A stretch of DNA of 64,000 nt from Betaproteobacteria bacterium Ga0077526 (GCA_001464765.1 LNDV01000022.1:22702-86701); one strand, 5' to 3'; positions 28,604-38,125 are shown, counted from the stretch's first letter. A program made the numbers and translations. The notes: a model not told the origin generated them from the sequence alone.

Positions 28604-29168
28604 GGCATTCCTCCAATTTGCGACGAGTTTGTCCGAGAGCGCACATTGTGTCAACTTTTTAGATCACTTTCCAGTGTCTCGTTTACGTTACGCTCATACC
28701 TACCCGCCCATCAGCCGTAAGTGACCACCGTCGTCACCAGACTCGCGATGGGCCGGACGATGCCGCCGTCTCGGCGCGAATCGGGGCTTTGCGTCGGCGC
28801 GCCCAAGCATCGGCCGTGCGCTTCATCACATGATCCCGGGGCCGATGGAAGGCACGAAGAGCCGGCATCCGACTGTCCCGACAGCGGCCGCATTACGTCG
28901 GCACTATCGTGTGGCTGCACACAGTCGCGAAGCCCCGAAGCTGTGCGCGGCGCGGGCGGGTGAGCATCGCGGCAAGAACGAAACTTCCCGACAAATCAAT
29001 CGACATCCACGCCGGTCCTGCGTTGGCGTGCATATTGCGAATTCGCCGCTCGCTTCTGCCGTCTCCGCGCACCAGTGGCCTCCGGCTTCGTCGGACGTCA
29101 TGCGCGTTCCCCCGACAATCGCAACGCCGCGCCCTGAGCGCTGACGTTGCGCCACCAGGAGACCTGCA
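28604..29168. other. 565-bp intergenic region upstream of the amidase
   Basis: No credible gene. The first ~90 bases are AT-richer and may hold the promoter of the small membrane protein on the minus strand. The right part should hold the amidase promoter. No strong motif seen. Confidence 0.4.
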
Positions 29169-30686
29169 ATGACGATTCGCGCCCCGTCCACCGCTCAACT
29201 GATCAAGGCTGGTGCCGACCTCGGTCTGCAACTCACCGAGGAAGACGCCGCCGAGTACCTCGAATGCATGGCCCCGCTGCTGGAGGGCTACCGCGTCGTC
29301 GATTCACTGCCCGACAACCTGCCGCCGGTGACCTACCCGCGCGGTCCCGGCTACTTTCCGGAGGGCGAGGACAATCCTTACAACGCCTGGTACTACAAGG
29401 CGTCGATCAAGGGAGCCGCGAGCGGGAAGCTCGCCGGCAAGAAGATCGCCATCAAGGACAACGTCTGCGTCGCCGGGATTCCGATGATGAACGGGTCATC
29501 GATCCTCGAAGGCTACGTACCGGATGTCGACGCGACCATCGTGTCGCGTATCCTCGATGCGGGTGGCGAGATCGCCGGCAAGGTGCATTGCGAGTACTAC
29601 TGCTTCTCCGGGGGCAGCCACACGGTGGCCACCGGCCGCCCCGTGCAGAATCCCTGGAAGGCCGGATACAGCACCGGTGGATCCTCGTCCGGTTCCGCTG
29701 CCGCCGTGGCTGCAGGCGATGTCCCGATGGCCATCGGTTGCGACCAGGCGGGTTCGATCCGCATTCCTGCGGCCTACTCCGGCATCTGCGGCATGAAGCC
29801 GAGCTACGGCCTGGTGCCTTACACCGGCATCATGGCAATCGAAGCGGCGATCGACCACGCCGGACCGATGACGCAGACGGTCGCGGACAACGCCTTGCTG
29901 CTCGAAGTCATCGCCGGCGCGGACGGCCTGGACCCCCGACAGAACGCGCCGCGCGTCGCGGCTTACACCGAAGCGTTGACGGGTGAAGTGAAGGGAATGC
30001 GCATCGGTGTGCTGAAGGAAGGCTTCGGTCACGCCAACTCGGAGCCCGACGTCGATGCCAAGGTGCGCCAGAGTGCGGAACTACTGCGCAAGCTCGGCGC
30101 CGAAGTGGTGGAGATCTCGATCCCGCTGCACAAGCTGAGCGTGCAGATCTGGACGCCGATTGGCGTGGAAGGCACTTCGCAGTACATGATGCACGGCAAC
30201 GGCTTCGGCACCGGCTGGCGGGGTCTGTACGTGAACAGCCTGGCCAGCGCGCACTCGCAGTGGCGGCATCGCGCCCACGAGATGTCCGAATCGCTCAAGT
30301 ACGTCATCCTGCTGGGACAGCACATGATGAACTGCTACCAGGGACGCATGTACGGCAAGGCGATGAATCTGTCGCGCAAGCTCACCGCAGCCTACGACGC
30401 CGCCCTGGAAAACGTGGATCTGCTGCTCATGCCCACGTTGCCGATCAAGGCGACTCCCATTCCGCCGCCCGACGCGCCGCGCAAGCTGGTGGTGCAGCGC
30501 GCGCACGAGATGTTTCCGAATACCGCCGCGTTCGATATCACCCCGCACCCGGCCATGTCCGTGCCGTGCGGACTCAGCGACGGCCTGCCGATCGGGATGA
30601 TGCTCGTCGGCAAGCAGTACGACGAATCCTCCATCTATCGCGCGGCCTTTGCCTTCGAACAGGCGCGGGACTGGAAGACGAACTGA
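29169..30686 (+). CDS. Amidase signature family enzyme
   Basis: 505 residues. The Ser-cisSer-Lys triad falls at Lys96 (A-I-K-D-N-V), Ser172 (S-T-G-G-S-S-S-G-S) and Ser196 (D-Q-A-G-S-I-R-I-P), almost the same numbering as Rhodococcus nitrile-pathway amidases. The N-terminal ~80-residue extension (with Y-P-R and N-P-Y-N-A-W-Y) also matches that subgroup. Hydrolyses an amide to acid and ammonia in the cytoplasm. No nitrile hydratase genes adjoin it. Confidence 0.92.
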   Translation: MTIRAPSTAQLIKAGADLGLQLTEEDAAEYLECMAPLLEGYRVVDSLPDNLPPVTYPRGPGYFPEGEDNPYNAWYYKASIKGAASGKLAGKKIAIKDNVCVAGIPMMNGSSILEGYVPDVDATIVSRILDAGGEIAGKVHCEYYCFSGGSHTVATGRPVQNPWKAGYSTGGSSSGSAAAVAAGDVPMAIGCDQAGSIRIPAAYSGICGMKPSYGLVPYTGIMAIEAAIDHAGPMTQTVADNALLLEVIAGADGLDPRQNAPRVAAYTEALTGEVKGMRIGVLKEGFGHANSEPDVDAKVRQSAELLRKLGAEVVEISIPLHKLSVQIWTPIGVEGTSQYMMHGNGFGTGWRGLYVNSLASAHSQWRHRAHEMSESLKYVILLGQHMMNCYQGRMYGKAMNLSRKLTAAYDAALENVDLLLMPTLPIKATPIPPPDAPRKLVVQRAHEMFPNTAAFDITPHPAMSVPCGLSDGLPIGMMLVGKQYDESSIYRAAFAFEQARDWKTN

Positions 30687-30699
30687 GCGATGCGCGACT

Positions 30700-31950
30700 T
30701 CAGCGCCGGCGAATGGCCAGCAGCGTGACGTCGTCCGACTGCGCGGCGCCGCCGGCGTGCTTCTCCACGGAAGCGCGGATCTCGCGAACCAGCGCTTCGG
30801 CATCGCCGGCCTGCGTCTTCGCGATCTCCTCCACCAGACGCTCCTCGCCGTACAACGAGCCCTTGGGGTCCTCGGCCTCCGTCACGCCATCGGTGTAGAG
30901 CACAAGGGTCTCCCCGGGCGCCATCGCGATCTCCCGTTCGCCGTAGGCGGCGTCGGGCTGCATACCCGCGACAAGACCACGAGGCATCGGCAGAAATCGG
31001 GCTCCCGCCGCGCCAAGCATCACCGGGGGTGGATGTCCGGCGTTCGAATACGCAACAACACCGGTTCGCAGATCCAGCACGATGAACACGAGCGTCACGA
31101 ACATGCCGGCTTCGTTGTGTTCGCACAGCAGTGCGTTCCATCGAGCCAGGATTGCGGCTGGCGATTTCTCGGAGAGGGCCACCAGGCGCAGTTGCGCAAC
31201 GGCCTTTGCCATGAAGAGCGCGGCCGGCACACCTTTGCCCGAGACATCACCGATGGCCGCCGCAAGACGGTCCGGACCGAGAAAGAAGGCGTCGTACAGA
31301 TCGCCGCCGATGTCCTGCGCGGGATCCATGAAGCCGAAAGCCTCCACCGACGGGTGGTCCGGGAACAGCACACCGCGGCCGGGCAGCATGCCTAACTGGA
31401 TGGTGCGGGCGATGCTGAGCTCGCGCTGAAGGTGCTCGAAGGCGAGGTGCTCCTTCATCCGGGCCATCACGCGCTCGTTGCTTGCCCGGGTCCGCGAGGC
31501 GAGCAGCCGCGCGAGATTGCGCGCGAAGGTCTGGTTCGGCGTGAGCATGGTCCAGAAGAAATCTTCCGGAATCGCCAGTACCCGGGCCGGGCCGACGGCA
31601 ACGACAGCGGCGGACGCCGGCTCGCCGTCGATGATGGAAAGCTCGCCGAGGGTGTCGCCCGGCCCCACCACGACGGGTTCATCGAAGCCGAGGACACCGA
31701 GCCTCACTTCCAGCGTGCCCATCAGCACGACGAAGATCGCGTCGTTCCTCTGGCCGGGTCGCAGGATGCTTTCGCCGTCGGCCAGATCGATCACCTTCCC
31801 CGCGGCGACGGTCTTCATCGTGATGTACGTCGGCAGGCCGCGAAACAATGCGGCGCGGAGCAGCACGGCGTCGGGGTCTCCGCCCTGAATGCCCGCCGAG
31901 CGGCGTGCGGGCACACCAGGAAGCAGAGGATCGGGCACGGTGGAGGTCAA
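30700..31950 (-). CDS. PP2C (SpoIIE-type) phosphatase with cNMP-binding-like sensor domain
   Basis: 416 residues. Residues about 33-150 form a cyclic-nucleotide-binding-type beta-roll (G-E-S-I-L-R-P-G-Q, then G-E-L-S-I-I-D-G-E-P-A-S-A). The canonical phosphate-binding Arg is replaced by Ala-Ser, so cNMP binding is doubtful. A helical linker precedes a SpoIIE-type PP2C domain (about 205-415) with metal Asp residues in G-G-D-L-Y-D and G-D-V-S-G-K-G. It would dephosphorylate the STAS protein. Starts at TTG 31950 with weak GAG upstream; a GTG at 31938 is possible. Confidence 0.9.
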   Translation of the reverse strand: MTSTVPDPLLPGVPARRSAGIQGGDPDAVLLRAALFRGLPTYITMKTVAAGKVIDLADGESILRPGQRNDAIFVVLMGTLEVRLGVLGFDEPVVVGPGDTLGELSIIDGEPASAAVVAVGPARVLAIPEDFFWTMLTPNQTFARNLARLLASRTRASNERVMARMKEHLAFEHLQRELSIARTIQLGMLPGRGVLFPDHPSVEAFGFMDPAQDIGGDLYDAFFLGPDRLAAAIGDVSGKGVPAALFMAKAVAQLRLVALSEKSPAAILARWNALLCEHNEAGMFVTLVFIVLDLRTGVVAYSNAGHPPPVMLGAAGARFLPMPRGLVAGMQPDAAYGEREIAMAPGETLVLYTDGVTEAEDPKGSLYGEERLVEEIAKTQAGDAEALVREIRASVEKHAGGAAQSDDVTLLAIRRR

Positions 31951-31960
31951 GGCGTACAGC

Positions 31961-32389
31961 TCAGGGTGCGCCGCTGGCGACGAGCGTCAGCACATTGCGT
32001 CCCTCGATGCGGGCATAGCGCGACCTCGGCAGCAATCCCCGGATGAGCGGCAGACCGAGTCCGCCGACCGGGGCGCTCTCGAGATCCAGGCTGATCGCCT
32101 GGGACGGCCCTGCAAGCGGATCGAACGGGCGGCCTTCGTCGACGATCTCCAGGGCGATATCGCTGCCGAGCCGTTCCAGACGCAGCGCGATGCTGTGTTC
32201 GCCCGAGGAATCCCAGCCATGGGCAATCACGTTGGTCACGGCCTCGTTGGCGCACACCTCAAGATCCTCCCTGGAACGCTCGGGAACCCCGAGAGAGCGG
32301 CTGCTCGCCTCGAGCCACGCGCTCATCCGCCGAAGCTCGCGAACGTCGTTCGCGATCACGAGTGTCAAGGGCTCAGGCAGCTTGCACAC
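31961..32389 (-). CDS. Anti-sigma-factor-type serine kinase (RsbW/HATPase_c family)
   Basis: 142 residues of the HATPase_c_2 fold: N-box E-A-V-T-N-V-I-A-H-G, G1 box D-E-G-R-P-F-D-P and G2 box G-L-G-L-P-L-I. Such proteins bind a sigma factor or other target and phosphorylate the STAS antagonist. The GTG start lies inside the end of the STAS gene (17-base overlap), so the two are translationally coupled. No sigma factor gene is adjacent, so the target is unknown. Confidence 0.9.
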   Translation of the reverse strand: MCKLPEPLTLVIANDVRELRRMSAWLEASSRSLGVPERSREDLEVCANEAVTNVIAHGWDSSGEHSIALRLERLGSDIALEIVDEGRPFDPLAGPSQAISLDLESAPVGGLGLPLIRGLLPRSRYARIEGRNVLTLVASGAP

Positions 32390-32717
32390 CCGCCCGGGCG
32401 TCCTGCAGCGAATCGAACACCGGAATCATCTGGTCCACGCCGGCGGTTTCGAGCACGCGGCGCACGAGGGTGTTCGGCGACAGCAGCACCATGCGCCCTC
32501 CCCGCGCGCGCAGCGCCTTGGCGGTGAGCATGAGCGCGCGAATACCGTAGGAGGTGAGGAAATCGACCGCGACGAGATCGACGATTGCCGCGCCGCGGTC
32601 ATGCACGGCCCGCGCGGCCAGCGGCGTCTCGATCTTCGATGTCCCTTCCACATCCATGCGTCCGGAGAGCCGGATGAGGGTGATGCCGTCGCCGAGATCT
32701 TCTGCGTCGAGTTCCAT
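32373..32717 (-). CDS. STAS-domain anti-sigma-factor antagonist
   Basis: 114 residues, a single STAS domain. The phosphorylation-site segment is D-F-L-T-S-Y-G-I-R with Ser56 as the expected phospho-acceptor. First gene of the three-gene partner-switch operon with the kinase and PP2C phosphatase. ATG 32717 chosen from STAS homology; the frame extends 14 codons further. Confidence 0.92.
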   Translation of the reverse strand: MELDAEDLGDGITLIRLSGRMDVEGTSKIETPLAARAVHDRGAAIVDLVAVDFLTSYGIRALMLTAKALRARGGRMVLLSPNTLVRRVLETAGVDQMIPVFDSLQDARAGVQAA

Positions 32718-33075
32718 TTGCTTTGCCTGCCCGGGTGAGATGTGACGAACACATGACAAACCCTGCTTGCTTTGCCCTGTCGTTCATCGATGACGTAGTT
32801 CGGAAAGATACCGTCTTGGTCATTCGACTGCCACCTTGCGCCGACTGGCAGCGGAAGGAATCGCAAGCAGTTCGATGAATCATGGGCAACGGATCTCGGC
32901 CCACGGCGAGATCCGCAAGGCAGCCCCCGCCGATGACCCCCTACTCGCCGACGCCGCCAAGTGCTGCGGACGAGATGTCCGGCGCTGGACACTCAGGTGC
33001 AACGATACGGTGTCAACGTTCCTCCCCCGTGCCACCATATCGGTCTGGCACGAACGAACCCGGAGACCCCGTCAA
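32718..33075. promoter_or_regulatory. Divergent promoter region of partner-switch operon and PhoX-like gene
   Basis: 358 bp between divergent genes, with no convincing gene of its own. An in-frame extension of the plus-strand gene runs back to 32836, but its composition is unlike the mature protein and it would bury the Tat signal. No operator motif recognised. Confidence 0.4.
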
Positions 33076-34224
33076 ATGCTGAACCCCTCCCGCCGCACCC
33101 TTCTCAAGACAGGTGCCGCCGCCGGCCTCGTGCTCGCGAACTGGCGCCGCGCATTCGCGGCGGGTTCCGTCGTGGGCCCCAGCCCCTACGGCCCGCTCGG
33201 CGCGCCCGACGCCAACGGCGTGCGCCTGCCCGCTGGCTTCACGGCCAGATTGCTGGCGCGTACCGGCGAACTGGTGACAGGCACGAACTACGTCTGGCAT
33301 GGCCAGCCTGATGGCGGTGCCACCTACGCCACGCCGGACGGCGGCTGGATCTATGTCTCGAACTCCGAGCTGAATGGCACCGCCGGCGGCGTGGGCGCGA
33401 TCCGATTCGACCGCACCGCCAGGATCGTCGACGCCTACCGGATCCTCAGCGGCACGAAGTACAACTGCGCTGGTGGCGCCACCCCCTGGGGAACGTGGCT
33501 GTCGTGCGAGGAGTTCCGCAACGGGCGTGTGTGGGAGTGTGATCCTTTCCGGGCGGGCCAGGGCATCGACCGCCCGGCCATGGGTCTCTTCGCCCACGAG
33601 GCGGCGGTCGTGGACCCGCGCACCGGTTTCGTCTACCTCACCGAAGACGACGAGAAGAGCCGCTTCTACCGATTCCGTCCCTGGCGCAATGGCGATCTTT
33701 CTGCTGGCGCGCTGGAAGCTGCCTCTGTGAACAACGGGCGCGTGACGTGGATCCCGGTGTCGCCGAAGAGCCCTTATCGCGGCCGCGACACGCTCGCCTT
33801 CAATCGCGGCGAAGGCGCGTGGTTCTCGCGCGGGTACGTCTTCTTCACGACGACCGGCGACAACCGCGTGTGGGTGCTCGAAACTGCCACCGATCGCCTC
33901 GAAATCGTCTACGACGCGGCACTGCTCGGCACCGCCGCCCCGTTGCGCGACCCGGACAACATCACCGTCCACGAGGCGTCGGGCGACATCTTCGTCGCGG
34001 AAGACGCCGACGACCTGGAACTCGTGCTGCTCTCCACCGGGGACGGCCAGCGAGTCGCGGCGCCGTTCATACAGCTGATCGGCCACGACGGCTCGGAGAT
34101 CGCAGGCCCTGCCTTCAACCCGCGTGGCGATCGCCTCTACGTCACCTCGCAGCGAGGCACCGGCGGCTCGTATGGCAGCCCGGGCATGACCTTCGAGATT
34201 CGCGGGCCGTTCCGCGGCTTGTAG
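33076..34224 (+). CDS. Tat-exported PhoX-like (DUF839) protein
   Basis: 382 residues. The N-terminus S-R-R-T-L-L-K-T-G-A-A-A-G is a twin-arginine signal, cleaved near A-F-A-A. The rest has the beta-propeller pattern of DUF839/PhoX proteins: S-C-E-E-F-R-N at about 145, H-E-A-A-V-V-D-P, T-E-D-D and D-N-I-T-V near 295. PhoX enzymes are Ca/Fe-dependent periplasmic phosphatases, but many DUF839 members are untested. ATG 33076 sets the Tat motif at the N-terminus. Confidence 0.85.
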   Translation: MLNPSRRTLLKTGAAAGLVLANWRRAFAAGSVVGPSPYGPLGAPDANGVRLPAGFTARLLARTGELVTGTNYVWHGQPDGGATYATPDGGWIYVSNSELNGTAGGVGAIRFDRTARIVDAYRILSGTKYNCAGGATPWGTWLSCEEFRNGRVWECDPFRAGQGIDRPAMGLFAHEAAVVDPRTGFVYLTEDDEKSRFYRFRPWRNGDLSAGALEAASVNNGRVTWIPVSPKSPYRGRDTLAFNRGEGAWFSRGYVFFTTTGDNRVWVLETATDRLEIVYDAALLGTAAPLRDPDNITVHEASGDIFVAEDADDLELVLLSTGDGQRVAAPFIQLIGHDGSEIAGPAFNPRGDRLYVTSQRGTGGSYGSPGMTFEIRGPFRGL

Positions 34225-34230
34225 GCACAC

Positions 34231-34250
34231 CGCCGCCCTTCGGGGCGGCG
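34231..34250. terminator. Strong GC hairpin between convergent genes
   Basis: CGCCGCCC and GGGCGGCG form a perfect 8-bp stem closed by a TTCG tetraloop, seven bases after the PhoX-like stop and before the convergent pseudogene. GC-stem with UUCG loop is a classic terminator form; no strong T-tract follows. Confidence 0.7.
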
Positions 34251-34264
34251 GCCTCTTGCTCTGC

Positions 34265-34666
34265 TCAGAGGACCTCGACGACCGCGCGTGCGATCGCAGC
34301 GGTGCCGTCCTTTCCCCCGAACTCAAGGGGCACGACCTTCCGCGAGGCGTAAACGGCATCCACAGCGCGTTCCAAGCGCAGCGCAGCGGTACAGAGCGCG
34401 TTCGCCCCATGCGTCGCGGCGAACCAGTCGAGCATCATCGCGCCCGACAGAACGGCATCGGCCTTTCGGGATGCCACCATCGACGACTCCGGAAACGCGA
34501 CGCCCGTATCCGCGGAGTGCTGCGCGCCGCCCGGATACTCTTCGAAATGCAGGCGGGAGCCGCCGCTGCGCTCCCGCAGGGTTTCGAGCACGGCGAGACA
34601 GCCCTGCATGACTTCGACGCCGATCCCGTCGCCGGGCAGCGTCGCGATGAGAAGCTCGGACTTCAT
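34265..34666 (-). pseudogene. Internally deleted isopropylmalate/isocitrate dehydrogenase family gene
   Basis: A 133-codon open frame joins the first ~75 residues of a 3-isopropylmalate/tartrate dehydrogenase (A-T-L-P-G-D-G-I-G-V-E-V-M near the start, K-A-D-A-V-L) directly to the last ~57 (S-G-A-M-M-L-D-W-F, ending A-R-A-V-V-E-V-L). Normal members are about 350 residues. The missing middle carries the R-x-x-x-R substrate arginines, catalytic Tyr and Lys and metal-binding Asp residues. The frame is intact, so an in-frame deletion across the similar L-L-G-A and L-S-G-A codons is likely. Not an active dehydrogenase. Confidence 0.8.
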
Positions 34667-34712
34667 CGAGACTCTTCGGGTGGCAGCGAAAACGCGGGGC
34701 CCGCCACCCAGA

Positions 34713-35279
34713 TCAGAAGCGGAATGTCCCGCTCAGCATGGCGCCGTCGAGGCCCTTCAGCTGGTCCACGTCGAAGCGCTCGTACTCCAGCCGCACGCCG
34801 AACCGCCAGACCCGGAAGCCGACCCCGACGCCGTACATGGGGGCAGTCCCGCTGTAGGAAGTGGTGCTGGCACCCCAGCGGCGATCCAGGTCGTACTGCA
34901 GGACGCCGACCTTGGCGAACACGTCCGCCCCGAGGAACGGAAAGATGGCCAACAGCGCGCCGTCGAACCCCTTGGTCTTGTACTCCGACGCGACGCCGCC
35001 CACCGTGGCGCTCGCGGAACCGAAGCTGCGGTATCCGCCCTCGGCCGCGAAATCCAGGAGCGGAATCAGCCCGAGGCGATAGCCGACGAATCCGCGCCAC
35101 GGCGTGCTCTTCTCATCGAACAACCCGTTGCCGCCGGGTGTGACGTAGTCAGTGGTAACCATCTGGCCGGTACCCAGACCGGCATAGAAACCCTGGTCGG
35201 CCGCGTGAGCGACGGATGCAAAGCTAGCCAACGCAAGAACTGCCGCGGCAGTAAGTGTGGAACAGGCGGATGCGCGCAT
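34713..35279 (-). CDS. Small outer-membrane beta-barrel protein
   Basis: 188 residues: signal peptide ending V-A-H-A, then G-F-Y-A-G-L-G-T-G as first strand, alternating amphipathic strands throughout, and a terminal G-T-F-R-F with the C-terminal Phe that BamA recognises. Resembles the OmpW/OmpA-like 'outer membrane protein beta-barrel' family. ATG 35279 has GAAAGGAG upstream. Function unknown. Confidence 0.85.
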   Translation of the reverse strand: MRASACSTLTAAAVLALASFASVAHAADQGFYAGLGTGQMVTTDYVTPGGNGLFDEKSTPWRGFVGYRLGLIPLLDFAAEGGYRSFGSASATVGGVASEYKTKGFDGALLAIFPFLGADVFAKVGVLQYDLDRRWGASTTSYSGTAPMYGVGVGFRVWRFGVRLEYERFDVDQLKGLDGAMLSGTFRF

Positions 35280-35634
35280 GGGGCTCCTTTCGGGGGAATG
35301 ACGATGCGATAGAAAGTCGAGTTTATCGGGGCGACAGACACCTTGCCAACGCGGGAATGGCGAATCGACTTTCAGGGCAGTGCAACGGAACGAACGGGCA
35401 ATCGCCAGGCGGTGGGCTTCGTGGGAGATCCTGAGGCGCGAACGGCGCCTCCCGCCCGCGATCATCTGCAGAGAAGCGCGCCGGCAACTCATCGTCGTTC
35501 ACTTGATGCCGGTCAACGGGTCGGTGTGGATTCGCGCCTAACGTGGTCGGGAACGCACGCCGGACATTGCGATGGCTGCGGCAGCGGCTCGCGATGCGTG
35601 CCGTTCCACGACCGAACACCCGAGGAACCTTCAC
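35280..35634. promoter_or_regulatory. Divergent intergenic region, outer-membrane protein / PEP-CTERM protein
   Basis: 355 bp with no convincing gene. Presumably holds both promoters. No repeats or operator dyads stand out. Confidence 0.4.
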
Positions 35635-36525
35635 ATGCAAATCCCAACTACGGCACACGCGCCCGTCCTGGCAGCGCTCATCGCGCTTGCGGCAGGCGTG
35701 TGCCTCCCCTCTCCTGCATTCGCTGGCTTGCCCGGCAAGTCCGGGGCAACCGTGCAGGTAACCATACCGTCCAGCCCCGGATTCCTCGACTCACGGTCGA
35801 ACACCGTCTTCCCTGTCTCGATCGATTCCGGACTCGTGCACAGCGCAGTCGGTGGCAGTTCGGGCAGCGCGAAAGTCACCGCCTCGTACGGCAGGATCGC
35901 CACATCGGCCCAGGCGTCCTCCGTCGGCAGCGAATCCCAGATCTTTGCGGCAGGGAGCGGCTACTACCAGGACAGCTGGAGCTTCCTGTATGACGGTCAT
36001 GCCGGAGAGACGATCACCGTCACCCAGGTGTTCGACATCTCGGGGACCCTCGTGAATCCGCGGACGGCCATCGACGTACCCGGCTCGGCCTGGGGACTTC
36101 TCATCACCGACGAGGCTGGCCGGTTCCTCGCGAACGTGGAGTCCACTACGTCCGACGCGAACCTCGCCTACAAGGAGGGCGTAGCCGTGATGAACCCGTC
36201 GCGTACCGCCGGCACGCTCTACTGGACCCGCACGTTCCGGGTAGGCGATCCGCTTGGCTTCAAGGTGACGCTCGGTTCCGGCGTCAACACGCAGTTCGCC
36301 AAGGACTTCACCGCGAGCGTCGATTTCTCGCACACGGTCAAGCTGACGAAGGTCACGGTCATGCATGCGGGGCAAGTCGTGCCGGACACCGATTACACGC
36401 TGGTCACGGCGTCCGGGTTCCAGTACCTCGCGCCCGTTCCCGAGCCAGCCACGTGGGCCATGCTGATCACAGGGCTTGGCTTGATCGGGGCGACTACGCG
36501 GCGTTGGAAAGCACGACCGAGTTGA
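35635..36525 (+). CDS. PEP-CTERM sorted exported protein
   Basis: 296 residues. N-terminal signal peptide ending A-F-A-G. The C-terminus carries a textbook PEP-CTERM signal: V-P-E-P-A-T-W-A-M-L, a hydrophobic helix, then R-R-W-K-A-R. The middle is Ser/Thr/Gly-rich and beta-strand-like, unrecognised. In the PEP-CTERM/exosortase system such proteins are anchored, cleaved and exported with polysaccharide; the exosortase itself is not in the window. ATG 35635 has GAGGAA upstream. Confidence 0.9.
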   Translation: MQIPTTAHAPVLAALIALAAGVCLPSPAFAGLPGKSGATVQVTIPSSPGFLDSRSNTVFPVSIDSGLVHSAVGGSSGSAKVTASYGRIATSAQASSVGSESQIFAAGSGYYQDSWSFLYDGHAGETITVTQVFDISGTLVNPRTAIDVPGSAWGLLITDEAGRFLANVESTTSDANLAYKEGVAVMNPSRTAGTLYWTRTFRVGDPLGFKVTLGSGVNTQFAKDFTASVDFSHTVKLTKVTVMHAGQVVPDTDYTLVTASGFQYLAPVPEPATWAMLITGLGLIGATTRRWKARPS

Positions 36526-37009
36526 ATGCGGTGGAAGTGCGACGGACAGGACCACTCTCCAGATAGTCATCCCGGCGGTGCAATGAGCCGGGACGCCGCT
36601 AGAGACGCAACGCCGATGTTGGCCGCGGCGGCTCGAGCAAGCCTGACACGCAGCACCGAGCTCCACCGTGCGATTGGGTTGTCTCGCTGCCGCGCCGTCT
36701 CATGGCGGACGAGCGCGTTCTGGTAACTCGCCGTGACCACGCCACATAAGCACGGGCCAGGACGCCTGCAAGTCGTCGCGGCATCCCGCCACTCAGCCCC
36801 GGAGTTCGCTTCGCTTCGTCCGGGCTACAACGGCTTCCACACTCCGTCTCCCGGACGAGGGTCGTAAGGCCTGCCTCCGGGAACAGCGATGAACGTCGGA
36901 CACTCGGCCAACGGCAAGATCGACGGAGAAATCTCGCCGGAGTGAATGTCCTATGGCCGCATCGCCTGGTGAATGTGGATTCGAGGCACGGCCGTCGGGA
37001 CATCTCCCC
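36526..37009. other. Gene-free convergent region with a stem-loop
   Basis: 484 bp between convergent genes. No credible gene. A long imperfect hairpin lies at about 36795-36827 (AGCCCCGGA pairing with TCCGGGCT around a TTCGCTTCG loop), which could act as a terminator or be a REP-like repeat unit. Confidence 0.45.
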
Positions 37010-38125
37010 CTATCGCCCGACAGGCAGCGTCAGCACGGGCGACTTGCCCTTGCCCGAGGCGGACTGCAGCGAGAACAGGAAGTTGACCAGGTTGAGCGAC
37101 GCCTTCGACGTGAGGTCGTCGTCGGCGATGTAGAACCACCATCCACGGTGCGCGACGGCCACGAAGGCATTGTTCGGGCGGTCCTTCGACGATCGGATGC
37201 GCATCGTGTCTTTCAGCAGCTCGCTCCACGCGAACGGCCGCCCATCGCGATCGAGCGTCACGGTGACGAGCCCCGCATCGGCATGTTCCTTCGGGGCTTC
37301 CACGGACTGCGACAGGAAGTACAGCACGCCCAGCAGCGACCGCCCGCGCATACCTACCTCGTCTGGACGGCGCTTATACGGGAAGGGCGTGAGCGAGTAC
37401 TCGTCGATGCCCGGGTCGAGCCGCAGCGCCTCACGCACCGCGGCCACGTCTGCGGCAAGCGGATCGGCAGGGTCCTCGGGCGTCTTCAGCCAGAACTTCA
37501 TGTGGAACGCAGACTGCTCGTTCGGATCCTCGGCGAAGTCCCAGTTCATGCCGAAGCGCCCGGCCAGGGACAGCCGCCGCAGGCGCGTCGCGAGATCGCG
37601 GAAAGACTCGAAGTTCGGCTTGGTCGCGGGCGTAGGGCCCGTGGCGCTGGGAGCATTCTCAACTTCGTTGATCCGCTGAACGCAGAGCAGCATCAGGCGC
37701 TCGACGCTCCAGCCCGTCTGCGAGAACAGCATGATGGAGTCGAGCGGCAGCGGCGACATCATGCGGACGGCGAACTCCTCCCCCTGCAGCGGCAGGTACG
37801 TGACCGTGGGTCGGTTGCCAATCAGGAGGCCGGCGCCGGCGGTGTACTCGTCCCCCACCTTGGTGTCGAAGATCTTGGCGCCGATCGACAGGTTCTGGTC
37901 GAACGCGTAGCTGGTGACCACCGACGTGAGTTCCACGAAGAGGGGGGAATCGCGGTAGCGCAGCCGAACGAGGTTGAGAAGCATCTGCTCGTCGTGCGAC
38001 TGCACGATCTCGCGGTTGTAGTTGGGGCGCTCGCGGCGGACCGAAGACGGTCCGATATTCGTGGCACATCCTTGCAGCAGGGCGGCGGCCGCCAGCAGCA
38101 GCCCGATCGTCCGCAGGAAAAGCAT
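37010..38125 (-). CDS. Unrecognised lipoprotein
   Basis: 371 residues. The N-terminus has a lipoprotein signal with lipobox L-L-Q-G-C (Cys20). The rest is soluble and mixed alpha/beta, with no motif I recognise. An aromatic W-W-F-Y-I segment near 330 precedes a predicted final helix. Probably anchored to the inner leaflet of the outer membrane or the inner membrane facing the periplasm. Coding is supported by length and codon pattern. Confidence 0.8.
   Translation of the reverse strand: MLFLRTIGLLLAAAALLQGCATNIGPSSVRRERPNYNREIVQSHDEQMLLNLVRLRYRDSPLFVELTSVVTSYAFDQNLSIGAKIFDTKVGDEYTAGAGLLIGNRPTVTYLPLQGEEFAVRMMSPLPLDSIMLFSQTGWSVERLMLLCVQRINEVENAPSATGPTPATKPNFESFRDLATRLRRLSLAGRFGMNWDFAEDPNEQSAFHMKFWLKTPEDPADPLAADVAAVREALRLDPGIDEYSLTPFPYKRRPDEVGMRGRSLLGVLYFLSQSVEAPKEHADAGLVTVTLDRDGRPFAWSELLKDTMRIRSSKDRPNNAFVAVAHRGWWFYIADDDLTSKASLNLVNFLFSLQSASGKGKSPVLTLPVGR

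Noticed and set aside
27959..28720. 253-codon plus-strand frame across the gap after the hydrolase
   Set aside because: No homology, erratic composition, and it overlaps the better-supported small membrane protein on the other strand.
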